Shown here piece after piece: positions 11,556-26,500 of a stretch of 64,000 nt of DNA (positions are counted from its first letter, which is position 1; each line of letters opens with the position of its first letter). This stretch comes from Mesocentrotus franciscanus (taxonomy: Eukaryota; Echinodermata; Echinoidea; Camarodonta; Strongylocentrotidae), in assembly GCA_037976565.1 (NCBI GenBank), contig CP137666.1:55546740-55610739 (forward strand). The letters are read 5' to 3'. Below the pieces are notes generated by a model. It saw only the letters and a list, made by a program, of their open reading frames with translations. It made no database searches and was not told the origin of the DNA. A program made the position numbers and the translations under genes.

Positions 11556-14500
11556 CTGTTACAAGAAGGCAAGAAGAAGGGATGATGTAGCAGATTACCA
11601 TTCAGACTTTTTGATGGAGATGAATTTAATAATAACTGTTAAAATACAAACATTGTAATAGGGCTATTGTATATCAGTTAAAGACAAATTCATATATTTT
11701 TGCAAAAGAAGATACATGTGGTCATCTACAGACAAATGTTGCATTTTCTGCTACACATAAAAAGACATTTTAGTTGTCAGTTCATTTCTTTCATCCGCAT
11801 GTTTTTTTCCATGATGAATCGCACACAGCATACTGGATGCATCTGTAGTCCCACCATCACAATGTTTTGCAGATTTAATAATATAATGAGGGCAATCTGC
11901 CAGTTTTACTGACAATTTTCACAATTAATTTTTTCTGTTAACCAAATAACTTCCAAATATTTAAGGTGGTATTTCTTAATCTTTTCTGTAAGCGAGAAGT
12001 ATTTTAATTGCCATAACAAACTGAACCGTGTAGTATATACACTTAGTATTAGTGTTTGTGCAGATGTCTCCCTAAACTGTAAATGAAAGCTACCAGCTAA
12101 AGCATAGACATCAACCAATGACTTATCCTTATTTAGATTCGTTATGACAATCAAAGAAAAACTTAAGTTCTAGTAATAATGAAAGATAATTTGTGAGCTT
12201 TCGTATTATTTCTATGTAAGAATATCATAGTACAAATTTACTCAATCTCAGAATACAGTGGAACCTCATTGTATAACAAACTCCATGGGATCAAGGAAAT
12301 CATCAGTTTATATTGAAAATGTGTCATAGCAGAGCTAAAAAAACAATACAATACATAGAACTGGGACTGGCAAAATGACCATGTGCCATTGAGTCTATGT
12401 CAGTGAAGTGTGTTTTGTAATGAGGTTCAACTGTACCATCATTGATGATAGACATACCTTGGAGTGAAATTTATGTCCACAGTCTAACTTCCTCTCATCA
12501 GGGTCACCAAATAACTCAAACTGACAGACTGCACACATACCAACAATATCAGATTCCTACAAGGAAAACACCATACATAAAAGACAATGAAATCTTACTT
12601 TTTCATTCACAGGAGCTATTTTTTAATTTGCTTTATGGAAAATTAGATTTCTTTAGACAATTCTGCAGATTTTTCGTCTTTGTTTTAACAACAATACTTT
12701 CTGAGAATATTGCAGCTATTTCATAGCTTTCCAAAGTTGAATCACCCACTGCTCCTGTTTTGTGTTCATTTTTTTGTTGACACAAGGATTAAAACTTACT
12801 GCTTCATTTTACAAAGAATTTCCCCAATGAAAAAATCACATCTCTGCAATCTTCTACAACTTTAAAAAATAACTTGAAATATCGCAATCTGTATTGCTGC
12901 GCAATGCGAATGTATACCCCGGCAGTGGCAGCGATTTTGTGTCATCCTAATGTTCGAAGGAGGGACAAAGATCCCCTTTCCCTTCCCTGAAACAAAAGGA
13001 TGATGTAGAGATCGCCACTAGTGGCTCGGACTATTGTCAAGACTAGGATAGGAGCAGCATCACCAAGCCAATATGTGTGTAGATTAGAGTATAATGCATC
13101 TCTGTATAAAATTTGAAAGAAATCTTTTAAGAAATGTGGCAGTTAGAGCGCATAAAAGACATATGACCTTTGACCATATAAACGACGGAAGAATGAGGGC
13201 AGCATCGCCCAAAAGTGTAGATGTGTAGATTGTACCAAGATACATCTCCTTTCAAAATTTGAAAGAAATCCATCATGAAATATTACATGCAGAGCGCACA
13301 CTAGACAACCACCAAAATATGACCTTTGACCTATAACAGATGGAACACAGGTGGCAGCATCACCAAACACTAAAGATGTGTACATTGTACTAAGACACAC
13401 ATCCATACAACATTTGAAAGAAATCCGTCAAGAAATGTGGCAGTTAGAGCGCATAAAAGACATATGACATTGACCATATAAAAGACGGAACAATGAGGGC
13501 AGCATCGCCCAAAAGTGTAGATGTGTAGATTGTACCAAGATACATCTCCTTTCAAAATTTGAAAAAAATCCGTCATGAAATATGACCTGCAGAGCGCACA
13601 CTAGACACCCACCAAAATATGACCTTTGACCCTATAAAACATGGGACACTCGTGGCAGCATCACCACAAACTATAGGTGCGTAGATTTTACCAACATACA
13701 TTTCCATACTCAATTTAAAAGAAATCTGTTAAGAAATGATGTAGTTAGACCACACACTCATTCCCTCATTACTTCATGCACTATTAAACATTGAGATCCT
13801 TTGTTAAAGTCCCTCTAAAGTGTTGGGAGCCCTAAAACTTTGATGGCAAAATTTCACTTAAATTGTATCATAATGTGAAAGAGGATGTCATTTAAGACAC
13901 ATTTCTGCAAGAATTTTCAAAAAAAAATGTGTTTGAAGTCGAATATTGATGAAAGAATACAAAATGTAGGTTTTCTGCATACAACAGAAAACCCAAATTA
14001 TATTCTTTTATCAATATTTGTCTTCAAACACATTTTTGGGTTTTTTTTTTTTTTGGGGGTCTTTCAGAATTGTGTCTTAAATGACATCCTTTTTCATTAT
14101 TTATCTTTCATTCATTATGATACAATTTAAGTGAAATTTTGCCATCAAATTTTCGGCAAATTTGGGGCTCCCAACACTTTAGAGGAGCTTTAACACCCAA
14201 AACACTATCAAAATAATTTTTTCTTTGAGCTATTGCAAGTGCTCTAAAAAAAATCGAGTGCATTTTCATACAAGAAGAAATTAAGGAAAGAAGATTAGGG
14301 TTTTCCAACCTTTCTATTTTTCTTCTTTTCTGCTCGAGAGAGATAGCTGCTAGCTTCAGAGATGATTGTTCCCATGGGGATACCACTCAGGCTTCCATTA
14401 TGATCCAGACGAACCTGCAGAATTGAATCAGTCAGCTCTTTCCTGAAGGAGTAAAAAAAAAAAATCTAAAGTTAGAAAAATCAATCAGTTAATGTTTGCA

Positions 14501-17500
14501 GAAAGCTCCCTGTGCATGTGTATTTAAAGAGACATCTGCATTCTGCTCAAGCATCACTAATATCATAAGTTTTTTTTTACTCAATTTCAAATTATAAAGA
14601 CGATTCACATACATTCACTTACATATATGAAGATAACAACATGATAGCTACATGTATAATGGGATATGCAATGATTGTTAAATTGACTGACCTGGTCATC
14701 TGTTTGAATTGCTTTGAGAGATAGGAGACCAGTTTATCCAACGAACCCTGCTTCTGAGATTGACCTTTGCCCTTTGATATTTCACTAGATTTGGTGTCAC
14801 GTGACCCGGTCAGGTGACGGTGTTCTTTGATCAGTTGCGTCTGCTGTTCCACAAGATTCAGGACTTTACGCTTGCGCTTGCTAATCTAGAAAATGACATA
14901 AAATATCAAAACAATTTCTTTAAAATGTCTTTAACAAACTCTTCTGAAAAATCTCTCATATGGATATTATACACTGATTGACACAAAATTGTAATATCGA
15001 CCCCAGATAGAATATGAACTTTTATCTAAAACCAAGCATAAATATGGCAGATGTGAAGATATTTGCTTCCAACAGAAGAAGCACAGGACAGCAAGATCCT
15101 GTTGCTAGGATTTACAAGTTCATTTTTGGTACAATTCTTTTGTGACAATATAAATAACTTTTAAAATTCATTCTCCTTCCTCCAACTACTAATTGAGATG
15201 TAAAAGCATAAAAAATTCAAAGCAAATTATTCATATTTTTTAACAAAGCCAAAGATGGAGGTACCTGAGTGGTCCACCTGTCACCACTGCCTTCTTTTGA
15301 CGCTCCTGCATCTTGCTCCTCTTCGGCTCCACGATGATAAGGCATCCTCAGTTGACGAGCCCTTAATCGAGGCACATTGGCCATGCTATCACTCTGAGAT
15401 TTGAAGTTTGGAGCAGCCTCGAAGTTTGGAGCAGCCTCAAAGTTCCTGGTGGAGGGGTTCTGCTGGGCTGGTTCCTGGCTGGTGGCTGGTCCACCAGACA
15501 ACTGTAAATTCTCTCCTTCTCCTCCTCCTCTAAGGCTTACAGACCTGACTTTGGCTGGATCAGTTTTGGCTTGGGATGCCAACATAGCATCCCCAGCACT
15601 GGAGGGGCGTGGTCTGGAGGCCTTGGAATCTTTGGTCAAGCTCTCGGCTCCAGCCACAGCTCCTGCAGGAGATACCCGCTTGGATCCTGGAGGCTGGGAC
15701 AAGCGATCTATTGCTCCAGCTACCTGGGACCCAGACTTGAAGGGGGAGTTTCCAGCAGGGGAGCTCTGCTTGGACCCAGGAGGACGGGAAAGGCGCTCCA
15801 TGGCTCCTGCTAGCTGGGAGTAGAACAACGGGGAGGCAGAGCGGGAGTTGGAGTTGGAGGATGTCCTGCTAGTGATTGTGTCACTTAGTCTGGGAGCAAT
15901 GTCCAAAGTCTCAGCAGCTTTTGGTCTCATACCAACATCCATAGCCTCAACAGCCACCCTCTGAGACTTCATCGATGGGAACGCAGGAGGTTGTGAGCTC
16001 ATTCCTGAAAAGAAACTTACATCTTTAATTGCTGTATTAAAAAATGGAAAAAATATGCCCCAAATCAAATTGCAAACTACACAAATGAAGTTTCCAATTA
16101 TCATACTCTCATCTTTAAATAGCAGTTTGGTTTTGATAGAGCCATTAATATTGCTTGACAGACCAGGAATATTATATCAGATGACATTATAGAATGAGAA
16201 TGTATAAACGATGTACAGAACCAGAGATAACATTATCATTACAACATTAATTTAAGACCTGACTTAGTGACAGTAACTGCAATGAAACACATGACAACAG
16301 TGCCAGTTTTGTACAGTACAGTTCAGTTCAGTATCTGGTTGGTATGGTAAAGTCCATATACATGTATCTGCATATCAATTAGGTCAATCATATGAACACC
16401 AGCCATTGTGATGCCCTAAGGATTGTTCAAAAAATATCAGCAACATGTTTTCCTAAAGTGAGAAGCTGCCTTGACATATTGGTGACATAACTATTCTGTT
16501 TAGTATGAAGCCTTAAAAAATTGAAACTGAAAGATGACAGATACTAACATAGGTAGTAGCCTGATAAATGGCATCCCTACTTTCACTGATCCAAACACAA
16601 CTCATTAAGAAGCTTTCTATTTTTGACTTACCAGCAGCAGAGAGAGGTCTGCCCCGCCCGATACCAGCTGGTCTGGTCATGCCACTCATGGGAGCCATCT
16701 TCACTTGGTCCGACATACCTGTAGTCTGGGTATCCATGCCTTCTGGCTGCTGGGTGGAGGTGGTATCCATTGGGGTAGGGACATGTGGCTCTCTAACACC
16801 CTGCGCTGCTTGTGATTGTTGTATGTTGGATGTTGGAGCACTCACTTTGTGTTTTTAGTAAAGATGCATTTTGAGAGGAAATAAGGTATGGGAAGTTAGT
16901 ATTACCTAAATGCTAATGATCCAGGTGCATTCTTGTACAAGACAATAATGCTATATTAAAGGAGGGGGGCTTTTTGTTTTTGTTACAAAACTAGCATTTC
17001 TTAAGTAATCTCTTCCAGAATACTACCTTATGAACTGTATTATTTGAAGGGGGTTAGTATTCTAAAATGATGAGGTTGATTACTTATACCATTTTGATAA
17101 GACAGCAATTTCACCACCAACTGTTCATGATTATTACATATGCATCCTGGTAGTCATCCTTAAATCCAAACAAATATAATTTGGAATTGAACCGGCATTG
17201 TTTCACAAAACCGTCATAAGAACAAGTTTGCTGACATCCAATTGAAACATGAATATTATTACTAACACCCATTTAAATGGATGTTGGTGACCTTGTACGT
17301 AACAACATTTTCATGAGATGCTACCCAGAAGTTCACAAGTTGATCAGAACTAACTTCAAGTTAGACTATCAAACTGACAAAAAGATAATCTGCCAAACCT
17401 ACCTTGATTCTGAACAGTGTTATCTGTGTCCATGTTATCCAACCAATCATGAACGTTGCCTTGACTCTGTGTACCACCAACACCCACGCCACGCCCACCA

Positions 17501-20500
17501 GTCATCATGCCCACCTGTGGTTGAGTGGGAGGGCAGCTGCAGCAGTGCTACCATACACCTTGGTGGTATGTTGGAGAGAGGACATGAAGTTCGCTGCCAG
17601 GAGTGCCTTGGGGGCCTTGCGTGGAACCCTCCTCAGGACCTTACCAGGGCACCCCTCTGGGTCTGGGCTTGCATGAATGGCATGCCAAGGTCACTCCCTG
17701 CTGTCACCTGAGGATTTGGTAGAAAGGGGGCAGTTTGATTAAAGGGGAAGTCCACCGTGACCCTGATATTAACTTGGTTACATAAAATTGAAAAATAAGA
17801 GAAACAGATCAGCAAAATCTGATAAAAAATAAGGAAGTTGTCATTAATCAAACACAAATTGCCTACTCTGTGCCATATCTCTTTAGGTCTTCTCCCATTT
17901 ATTTTTTAAGTCATACTATATATGAGCTCAGAAGAGAACATTTCTATAGTAGCTTCTTTTTCATCATCATAATCATCACTTTATGTTATCATTTTTCCTC
18001 CTCTTACCTTTACATTAGTGAGTCCTGGTGGAGCTTGAGCTGTAGCTCCTGCAAGACCTGGTGGAGCTTTGGTGGATCCACTGTTTGCAAGAGAGAAATA
18101 ACAATACAGGTTTACGTCACCATACGAAGACAATTTGGTGGGTAAAAATTTAGTGAGGTAGATTGAAGAGTACATACATCACCTTTTGGGTTTGAATATT
18201 AACATAAAGGATTCATAAAGGTTCATAAAATTTGCAAAACATGTTAAAGTATAAGTCAATTCTTTTTGGAAATACTTTGACATCCTGAATGTAAACCAAG
18301 GTAATATTGAGTTGTATTGAGTTGTATTTTGGGGTATATATTGGTAATCATAAGTGAAAAGAGAGTAGTTATAACCTATCAGACAGCCTCAGCCATTCAG
18401 GAATGGCACCAAATCTAGACGATGCAAAGTCGTCATAATCACGATTTTCATGCATTCATTTATTTGTGCGATTCTCTTGATCATTTCAAAATTGGTTCTT
18501 GTATTTCATACAAAAGAGTTATCAGCACTATACTAGTGTTAGCTCAAATATGCACGGTTTACCAACTACATTAATTTAAATTGAACTAAGAAAATGCTTT
18601 ACTCATGCATTTCTATTACCAAAAGTTCATGGTCATTAATCAGAGTGCAAATTCTGCATGATTCCCAAGGATCACATGTTGCACCCTAATACCAACCTGG
18701 TGGGGGCCACACCCGAGTCCACAGCAGTGGGATTAAGAGGGAAGGAGGGGTTCACCTCTCTAGCACCCAACATTCCGAGGGGAACGACGGGCATGGCGGG
18801 GTCTGGGAGGGTCTGGGGTGGGGCAGCTAATCCAGTAACAGCAGGACTGATGTATCCAAACTCACCAGCCTTTACGGGTGATTGCTGGGGGAGGGAGTTT
18901 ACAAGCAAGCAAGCACACATGTATGATTATGCCAATTCAAGAGCACTGCACACATTAGATGACACATAAAGCTACAAGACATTGCACAGACATTGAATCT
19001 TGAACTTTTACTTTGGTTGTCAGATAAGGGATAACAAAAGGGATAGCCCACATCATATTGAAGACATTTGGTTTATTTGGTAAACAGTTACCGGTAGTGT
19101 AAAAGATGTATTCAAGTTTGAAAGGATCATTAATGTCAAAATAAAAACAGGGTGAGCAGGGATTGGAATTACCTGACATCCCCCTCTCTCTCTCTCTATT
19201 TCTTGTGATATGTTTCAGAAAAGTAAGTTTGCATGGCCAATCTGAATTTTTCTCCTTTGAATAACGTAGATTATTGTCCATTAAACATAAAAACAATCTA
19301 TTTTGAGGTGGACTATCCCTCTAACCAGGGCCCCGTTGCATAAAACTTACCATGGTAACAGGGCTCAACAGCCAATCAAAATCAAGGTTTCCATGGTAGT
19401 TACCATTGATGGCAAAGTTACCATCAATGGTAAGTTTTATGCAACGGGGCCCAGAAGGAAATAACAATTTCCCTATCTTAATAATACAACATAGATAAAT
19501 CAGAAGGGCTCAAATAATGGAAATACCAAATGGAAGGAAACACAAGAGAGCAGTAATGCATTTTTTATGACATAAATGCTTTGATTACATATTTAGTAGG
19601 AGCAGACACATAAATCTTATGCAGCAAAGGTATCTAATGCAGCTAGTTAGTTATAAAATTAAAAGAAATAATACAAATAAAAAATATCACATCTTAATTA
19701 CAATAAATAAATAAACACAATGCACAAAAAGAAAGGGGAATGACAAGAAGGTAGTAAAAATCAAGATTCAAGCAGAATGCCCAGAAGGAAGAAAAGAATG
19801 GACATTTTGACATACTCTAGCAATAATACACTTATACAATTAACAAACTTATTGTACTAATCAACAAGATAATTATGTTTAGGTAGTGCAAGTGGCCAAC
19901 AGATGGCCTAAAACAGCTATCAATAGTGCATCATTTCCTTACACCAGTCAAAAAAGAAACATAACTATCAAAACATTAGTCCACATTTTTGAGCCAGCAT
20001 ATGAAAACATGTAATGAAGGATAGATGTAAAATCTCATCTATATATTTACCTTGTATGGATTGAATGTCTCAATATGTTGGGTTTTTAGCGATGGGATGT
20101 CTGCCAGAGGAACATCTTGATGTAGATCTTTGAGGGAGCTATAGTAAGACGTGGCGACTTCATCTGTTTTCTCCTTGATGTACATCTGATAATCCATCCA
20201 CTTCATGCGCAAGAGTTCACGATGAGAGCTATAAAGATAACAATTTTCAACAAACCAACAATTTGCAGGGTCTGTTATCCATTGTTATGAACATGCATCA
20301 CTAATCAACCAAAAGAAGAAATGGCATTGTTTTTTTTTTTACATTAAATGGATTTGAAGTTATAATTTTTCAGTCACTCCAGTGTTCAGACAAACTGTTT
20401 GATATTATTAATCCTGCAATTAAACTTAGGGTACCATTTGGCTTTAGGATAAAAATTAGTCAATCTAGACTAAAAGATGAAACACTCCCATGCAAGAAAG

Positions 20501-23500
20501 CTGATTATACATGTACACACTACATTTAAAAAAAAAGGAATTACATTCTACCCCTTTTGCAACATTTCATGTTTTATGTGTCACAGTGAGGAGAATGTTC
20601 TCAAGAAATACATCTTTCTGAGTCAGAGACATGATCCTAGTCGACATGATCCTCATGATCTGATGAACAATAAAAATTACAAACTATTGCTTGCTCTACA
20701 TACCTGCTCAAGAGGGAGTTACCGTACATTCTAAAGATGTACTGACTTTCCTGCAGAGCTTTGTTTAAACTCTGCATGGCATACTGATACTGAAGCTCCA
20801 ACACCTACACAACATAAGAACAAGGAATGATATAGCATATGTAGCAATTGTAATTACTGGGAAGACTAATAAAAACTATCATTATTGAATGACCAAAAGT
20901 TAGCCAAAGAAATTGGCATACAATTTTGTTAACATCTCAATTCTCAAGAATCATACAAAGAGAATAATGGAAAATAAAACTTTTTCAATTGACACATTGA
21001 CTAAGAATATCAATTTTATGAGACATTTAAAAATGAGGGCTGAGCACCAAGCAGATGTGACTACTGGTGCTATACAGGAAGTCATCATAAGCCATTATCA
21101 CCATCACAATCATCACCATCTATTTTTCATGATACCTTCTAGATCTCATTGGAGTGATTTGATCATTATCAAAATACAAAATAAAATATGTAAGTTCTAT
21201 TGATTTGGAGGCAAGTCCAAGGTATTTTTCCCATACATTATTGACGGTATCAAAGATTTTAATATACCTGATAAGCATAAACAGTTAGTGATCCCCCTAC
21301 AGTTTGGATTAAATGCAATATAAAGATATGATACTTCAGATTATAATTGTCTTCATGTTATTTCTATTACACTTGGTAAAATATAGGACACAACTTTACC
21401 AAGTAACTTGGACTTTCCCTCTCACATTAAAAAAATAAAATAAACAGAAATCCTTATAATTTGTATTAACTGAACTATAAAGAAAATAACACCATCAATT
21501 CCGGGTGATTTTTGGCATCTGACCACAGCAGAAACTTCCCCAATCCTAAAAAAAAATTAAAAATGTACCCACCTTTTGTTCGGCTGATCTGGATCTCATC
21601 TTCAAAAGCTTGTTCGCCTCCTCTACAGCTGGATCCTTCTCCAGTTCCAGCCCACCTATTGAGGTACTACGGCTCCTGCCACTTGCCTCTTTCTGGGCTT
21701 GAGATTTCTCAAGATCCAAAAGCTGACGTGTGGTCCTCTCCAGTTCTTTGGTGAGACTGTAGATAGACAATGGAACAGTTTCATTCCTCTTTTGAAATGT
21801 CACTAGCAAAAATGACAATAAACACTAATTTGTAATGTCCTTTTTTTTCCTTATTCTATTGTAAGTCAGAGTTGATATCATAGGGACAAGTCAACCCCCA
21901 ATAAAAAAGGATTACTACTTAATGGCCATAAAAGGAATGATTCGGTGTTGAGACTGCAAGTTAAAAGAAGTTTATTTTATGCTTGTGCATCATATAGTCT
22001 ACACAAAAGTTGCATTTTTGTCTCTTCATACTTGCAAAATCTGCAGAAGTAATATTTGACACCAACATTTTGAATTTAAGATAACAGTATGGAAGCCAAC
22101 ACATAGAGAGAAAAAGACAAAGTAAATAAAAAATAAATAAAGTAAGAAATGGTGATTGATCCTCTTCAAGCATCAGAATTATAAAATGTGAATGTGGCAG
22201 TCGATAGGGCCCTATTTGGCACTGGTCTAACAACACACATTTTAATTATCATACTTTTTGTGACCATAATTGTTAGAATTAAAAAAGTACTAAGTAAGCA
22301 TCAGCTTCATATGACATATCTTTCATACTTGGAATTTTCTTTCTCAGCTCTAGCAATCTTTGATTTTGCTGCATTCAGTCTGCTCTCCGAGTCCTTCAGT
22401 TCCATGTTGGTCTTCCGTAATTCACCAAGCTGTACAATACCCTTGCCTGAAAGTTTGCGCTGACAATCCTAAACCAGATAAGGTTCAAGATCAAATTAAG
22501 AATTTAAATGTAGTGATTTTCAACTTCAACAGCCCGGGCACATTTATATTTTAGAATGAACTTAACACACTTCAAATAATACATGTTTTGAAACAAGAAA
22601 TGTAACAATTCTGAGCAAGCAAAGCTCAAGTCAAACTTGGGTTCTGTGCATGGGCGTTTTTTTTCTTTTTCTAAACATTATCCTTTCTTTTCTTCATAAT
22701 CCTTAAACAGTAGCCTACACAATGCCAGATAAAAAGTTTATTTTGTTGGTGTCATACATACAAGCTGTGCACAAGAAGATTATTTCTTTGTGCATACAGG
22801 GCCCTTCCCCTATATTTCTAAAAATTGAGAAAATTTGGCTGTATACACACAAAAAAGAAGAAAAAAAAAGAAGAAAGAATTTATCGCCAATATGTCCATG
22901 AATTATTACCGCTAGGTCTTTAGCTGTTTGATCCAGTTTGCGTTTCAGTTCCTTGGTCTCTGAAGCATACTCCTTTTTCCTCATATCAAGCTTGTCATAC
23001 AGGTCTTCAACATCATCAGCAAGATGTCTTCGTCTGCGGGTCTTCAGTGGGAGAGAGGAGAAACAATTCAATGGCTTAATATTTCTTACAAAGAGCAAAA
23101 TACATAACTAGCATCTCTAAAGGGACTTTGAATAATGTTCAACTTGCTGGCTCCACCGTGCTTCTCAAAGTGACAAAGCTTGAGGCCACATTAACAACAA
23201 TATTTTTTTAGTGAAGGTCCGTGAAAGATCCGGGCTGAATGGGGAACATGGGGGCGCATCCCTCTTGCAACACTCAATCTCGCAACCCAGATACTATACA
23301 TGTATATGTCCCTTTTGCAGCCAACATCAAATTCTGTAGAACATTGCAGGAATCATGAATATGTCACGTATGTCCTATCTGTGAAATTTAAACGTTAGCA
23401 ACGTCCTAGTATTCAAATTATGCAAGGAAACCCATTTACTTTCTAGACTTCACTGTCAGACACTATTGAGTGGCTGACTGACTTCTTTTTTTCTTTGGTG

Positions 23501-26500
23501 ATAAAATACATAAAATGAGCTGTAACAGGTACATGCAGCATTTGTCAACATCAATAACCCACTTCTTGTAATAGCCAAAATTAAACTGATTGAATCTTTG
23601 CGTAGCACAAAACAGATGAGCATTTGGTACAAGGGTCTGACAATCAGACTATTTACATAAGTGATTGCAATCACTTATGTCGATTTAACAACTAATCGTC
23701 ATTATTTTCCCACAAAAAGACATTTTCCAGCGCTTTTGTATTGAAGGAATTTCTAAATCAGTATTATCTTTCAAATGCCATTGGAATTTAACCTTTTCAT
23801 TTTTTTTGCCTGCAAATGGGACATAGTATAAAGTACACATGAAAATTGCCCAAGCAATTTTATTCCAACAAAGGCCCCTGAAATGTATTAATATCATTAA
23901 TTTGATAATTGGTTCATCAGAGCTAAGTAATAAATAGGTTCTAATGGTAAATTGCCATTTGGTGCAATGCCTATTTGTCCAGCCAATAAAAATAAATGGC
24001 TCTTCAATGAAAAGGGTAAAAGGAACTCTATGTTTGGGGGATTTTAGGTGTGTTTCTTGTTGAAATCTACTACAGATGTGAAACAAGTATCACAATCACA
24101 AATAATCCTCTGTTCCAATTCATATGATTACACTTTTCAAGTTATTCACGACAAAGTTGTCAGTTTACTGGTAGCCATTATGTGTAGACCAAGTAGCCTA
24201 CAAATAACACAAATACAACCCCCCTCCAATCACGCGTCATAGTGGTGTAGACTGACGATTTTTGTGAAAGACGTCGAAGATCCTAGTAAGTTTGAAGTGT
24301 GGAATATGGGCTGTAGCCTGTATCATTTCTAAATTAAACCAAGATCATAAAGGAACCCCTTCAACCACCTTCAAATATTATGAACAGAAAATCAGAAATT
24401 TATATGAAATCAGATATATGTCATCAGCCTACCTCTTTTGCCAAATCACTTGTAAGCTGCTCTATTTGTGGATCCTCTCCTGTTCCCACACGCCTATTGA
24501 CGGTAGACACTGAAGGGGTATTGACCTTTCGGCTTTGAGTTTTGATTTCTTTCGTACACATCGCCTTATGTGCCTGCTTAGGCTTTGCCGTTTCTACTCC
24601 AATGCTCCGAACTGACTTTGACAATCCAATATCAGTGCTGCTGACCGACACACTCTCCTCATCAGCTCTTTGAGAATCCCGACTAGAACTGAGTTTGTTT
24701 TGGTCTGTCTCTTGCTCGGTGGTATTCCTGACTTTAGAGACGGCAACATTGATCAGTTTAGAAATCATATCAGACACCATATCCTCTTTAGCAACATTTT
24801 CCTTCATGTTGAGCCTTTCCGGTTCATCTTCCATACAGCTTTCTGGTCTTTGCTCCTCTTCCTCTCTAAGGGCTATACCATTGATGGAGGAGAAGGATGA
24901 CGATCCCTGATGATTATCCTTCACTCTCATTTCTTCATCCACTGTATCTGTATCCTCTTGGCCATCCTCCAGGGCATCTATGAAGACATCACTTTTCTCC
25001 TCGGCACTATCGGTTCCTCCAATAACCTCGCCTTCCTCCTCTTCTGTACCACTAACTTCGATATCCTCCAGGACAATTACATCACCTTCTGCCTGACGAA
25101 GGGACCCAGATCGATAGATCATCTCTGGTCTCCTCCTGTCACACTCCTCTTCCTGGACACTACCATCACTCTGTTCTCCCAAAGATCTCCCTCCTGTCGA
25201 TCCCTCTGCATCCGATTGCCATGACCTTGTATCATTTTTTTTACTCTCCCCACCAAGGGTCTGCGGGGACTGACCCGATTGCTGCCTTTCTTGGGCTAGC
25301 TCCGACTCTCGTCTCGATTCGGCCTCAGCTTCCTGAGCAATGGCAGACTCCTCCCAGTTCCATGGGGTGGGGCTATCGTTCCTCAGAAGTGAAGTCTTCT
25401 GTTCATCCTCTGTTGTGCTACCCAGAGAGGGAGTGCTTGTAAATACCAACTTCTTCTGAATTTTCTCATTATTCTTTAGAGGTGATTTATTCTTTTCCTC
25501 TTCTGTTGTACTGCCAATGGTGGAAGGGCTTCTAGAAAGAAGTTTCTTTTGAATTTCCTCAGGATCTTTGTTATCTGTATTTCAAAAGAGCACAAAAGAA
25601 ATTGAATAGCGAATATACTAGTGCTTCACATTAAAACTGCAGAGAACACTTGAGGAGGAAAAACATTCTTATCAAAGATTTTTGATACAAGAAAATGCAA
25701 ACACACCAATTATGTATACAAAACAAAATTAAATATTAACAATTATTCTTGAAAATAATACTATTACTTTGGAAAGGTGTTAACACAATTACTTAATTTA
25801 TTGAACGCTTAATATAAATCAATCAATCAAAATAAAAAACTTCTGCAATTAATGATGAACGATACAGTATTTGGTGCCTTGAATGATTCAAGCTGGTAGC
25901 CTCCAACTACTTTCCATTTCCCGAAACTTGACGAATGCAACCACAAGTAAAGCAAATAAAAGGTGCATTAGTTATATACATATATTAGTCAACCCAACTA
26001 AAGTTATACACACTTGAATAGGTTTCCACCATAAATAACACATCTGTTAAAATAAGAGTTATTTACATACAGACATCCATTAGGTAGCCTAGCGAAATGT
26101 AATGGCACTAAATGATGTGTCCGGAACGCAAAATGCATATTAGTTGGTGATGTTATCAATTAAAATTTCTTTTTTTGACATATCTGAATGAAAGTTTAGC
26201 TAACATTATGCCTCATCGAGATTGTATATATGCATTTACCAGCTCCATATATCCTAACAATGTTGTTTTACATCTGTGTGATATAATTGCGTCTTTCAAC
26301 AATTATATATTTTGCGTTCCGGACGCGTCTTTTGGCGCCACTGCCTTGCGCTAGGCTACCTTATTAGAATAGATATACGGTTATTAGCTTTTGAGGGATT
26401 GTTACAAAAAAATTAATATTAATTAGTTAGGGTTACAGCAAATTAATCAAGTTAGTTTGTCATGTCACACTATATTCACAGAATACGAATGTACATAAAT

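Noticed and set aside
14619..14852. A separate 77-residue minus-strand gene
   Set aside because: It is RING exon 18 read through into the intron.
15401..15823. A 140-codon + strand frame
   Set aside because: It lies opposite RING exon 17 and is explained by that exon's base composition.
17739..19323. TTAAAGGGGAAGTCCACC and its loose inverse as ends of one element
   Set aside because: Two phase-consistent coding exons lie between them, the distal end lacks TTAA and the match is poor; more likely two separate fragments.
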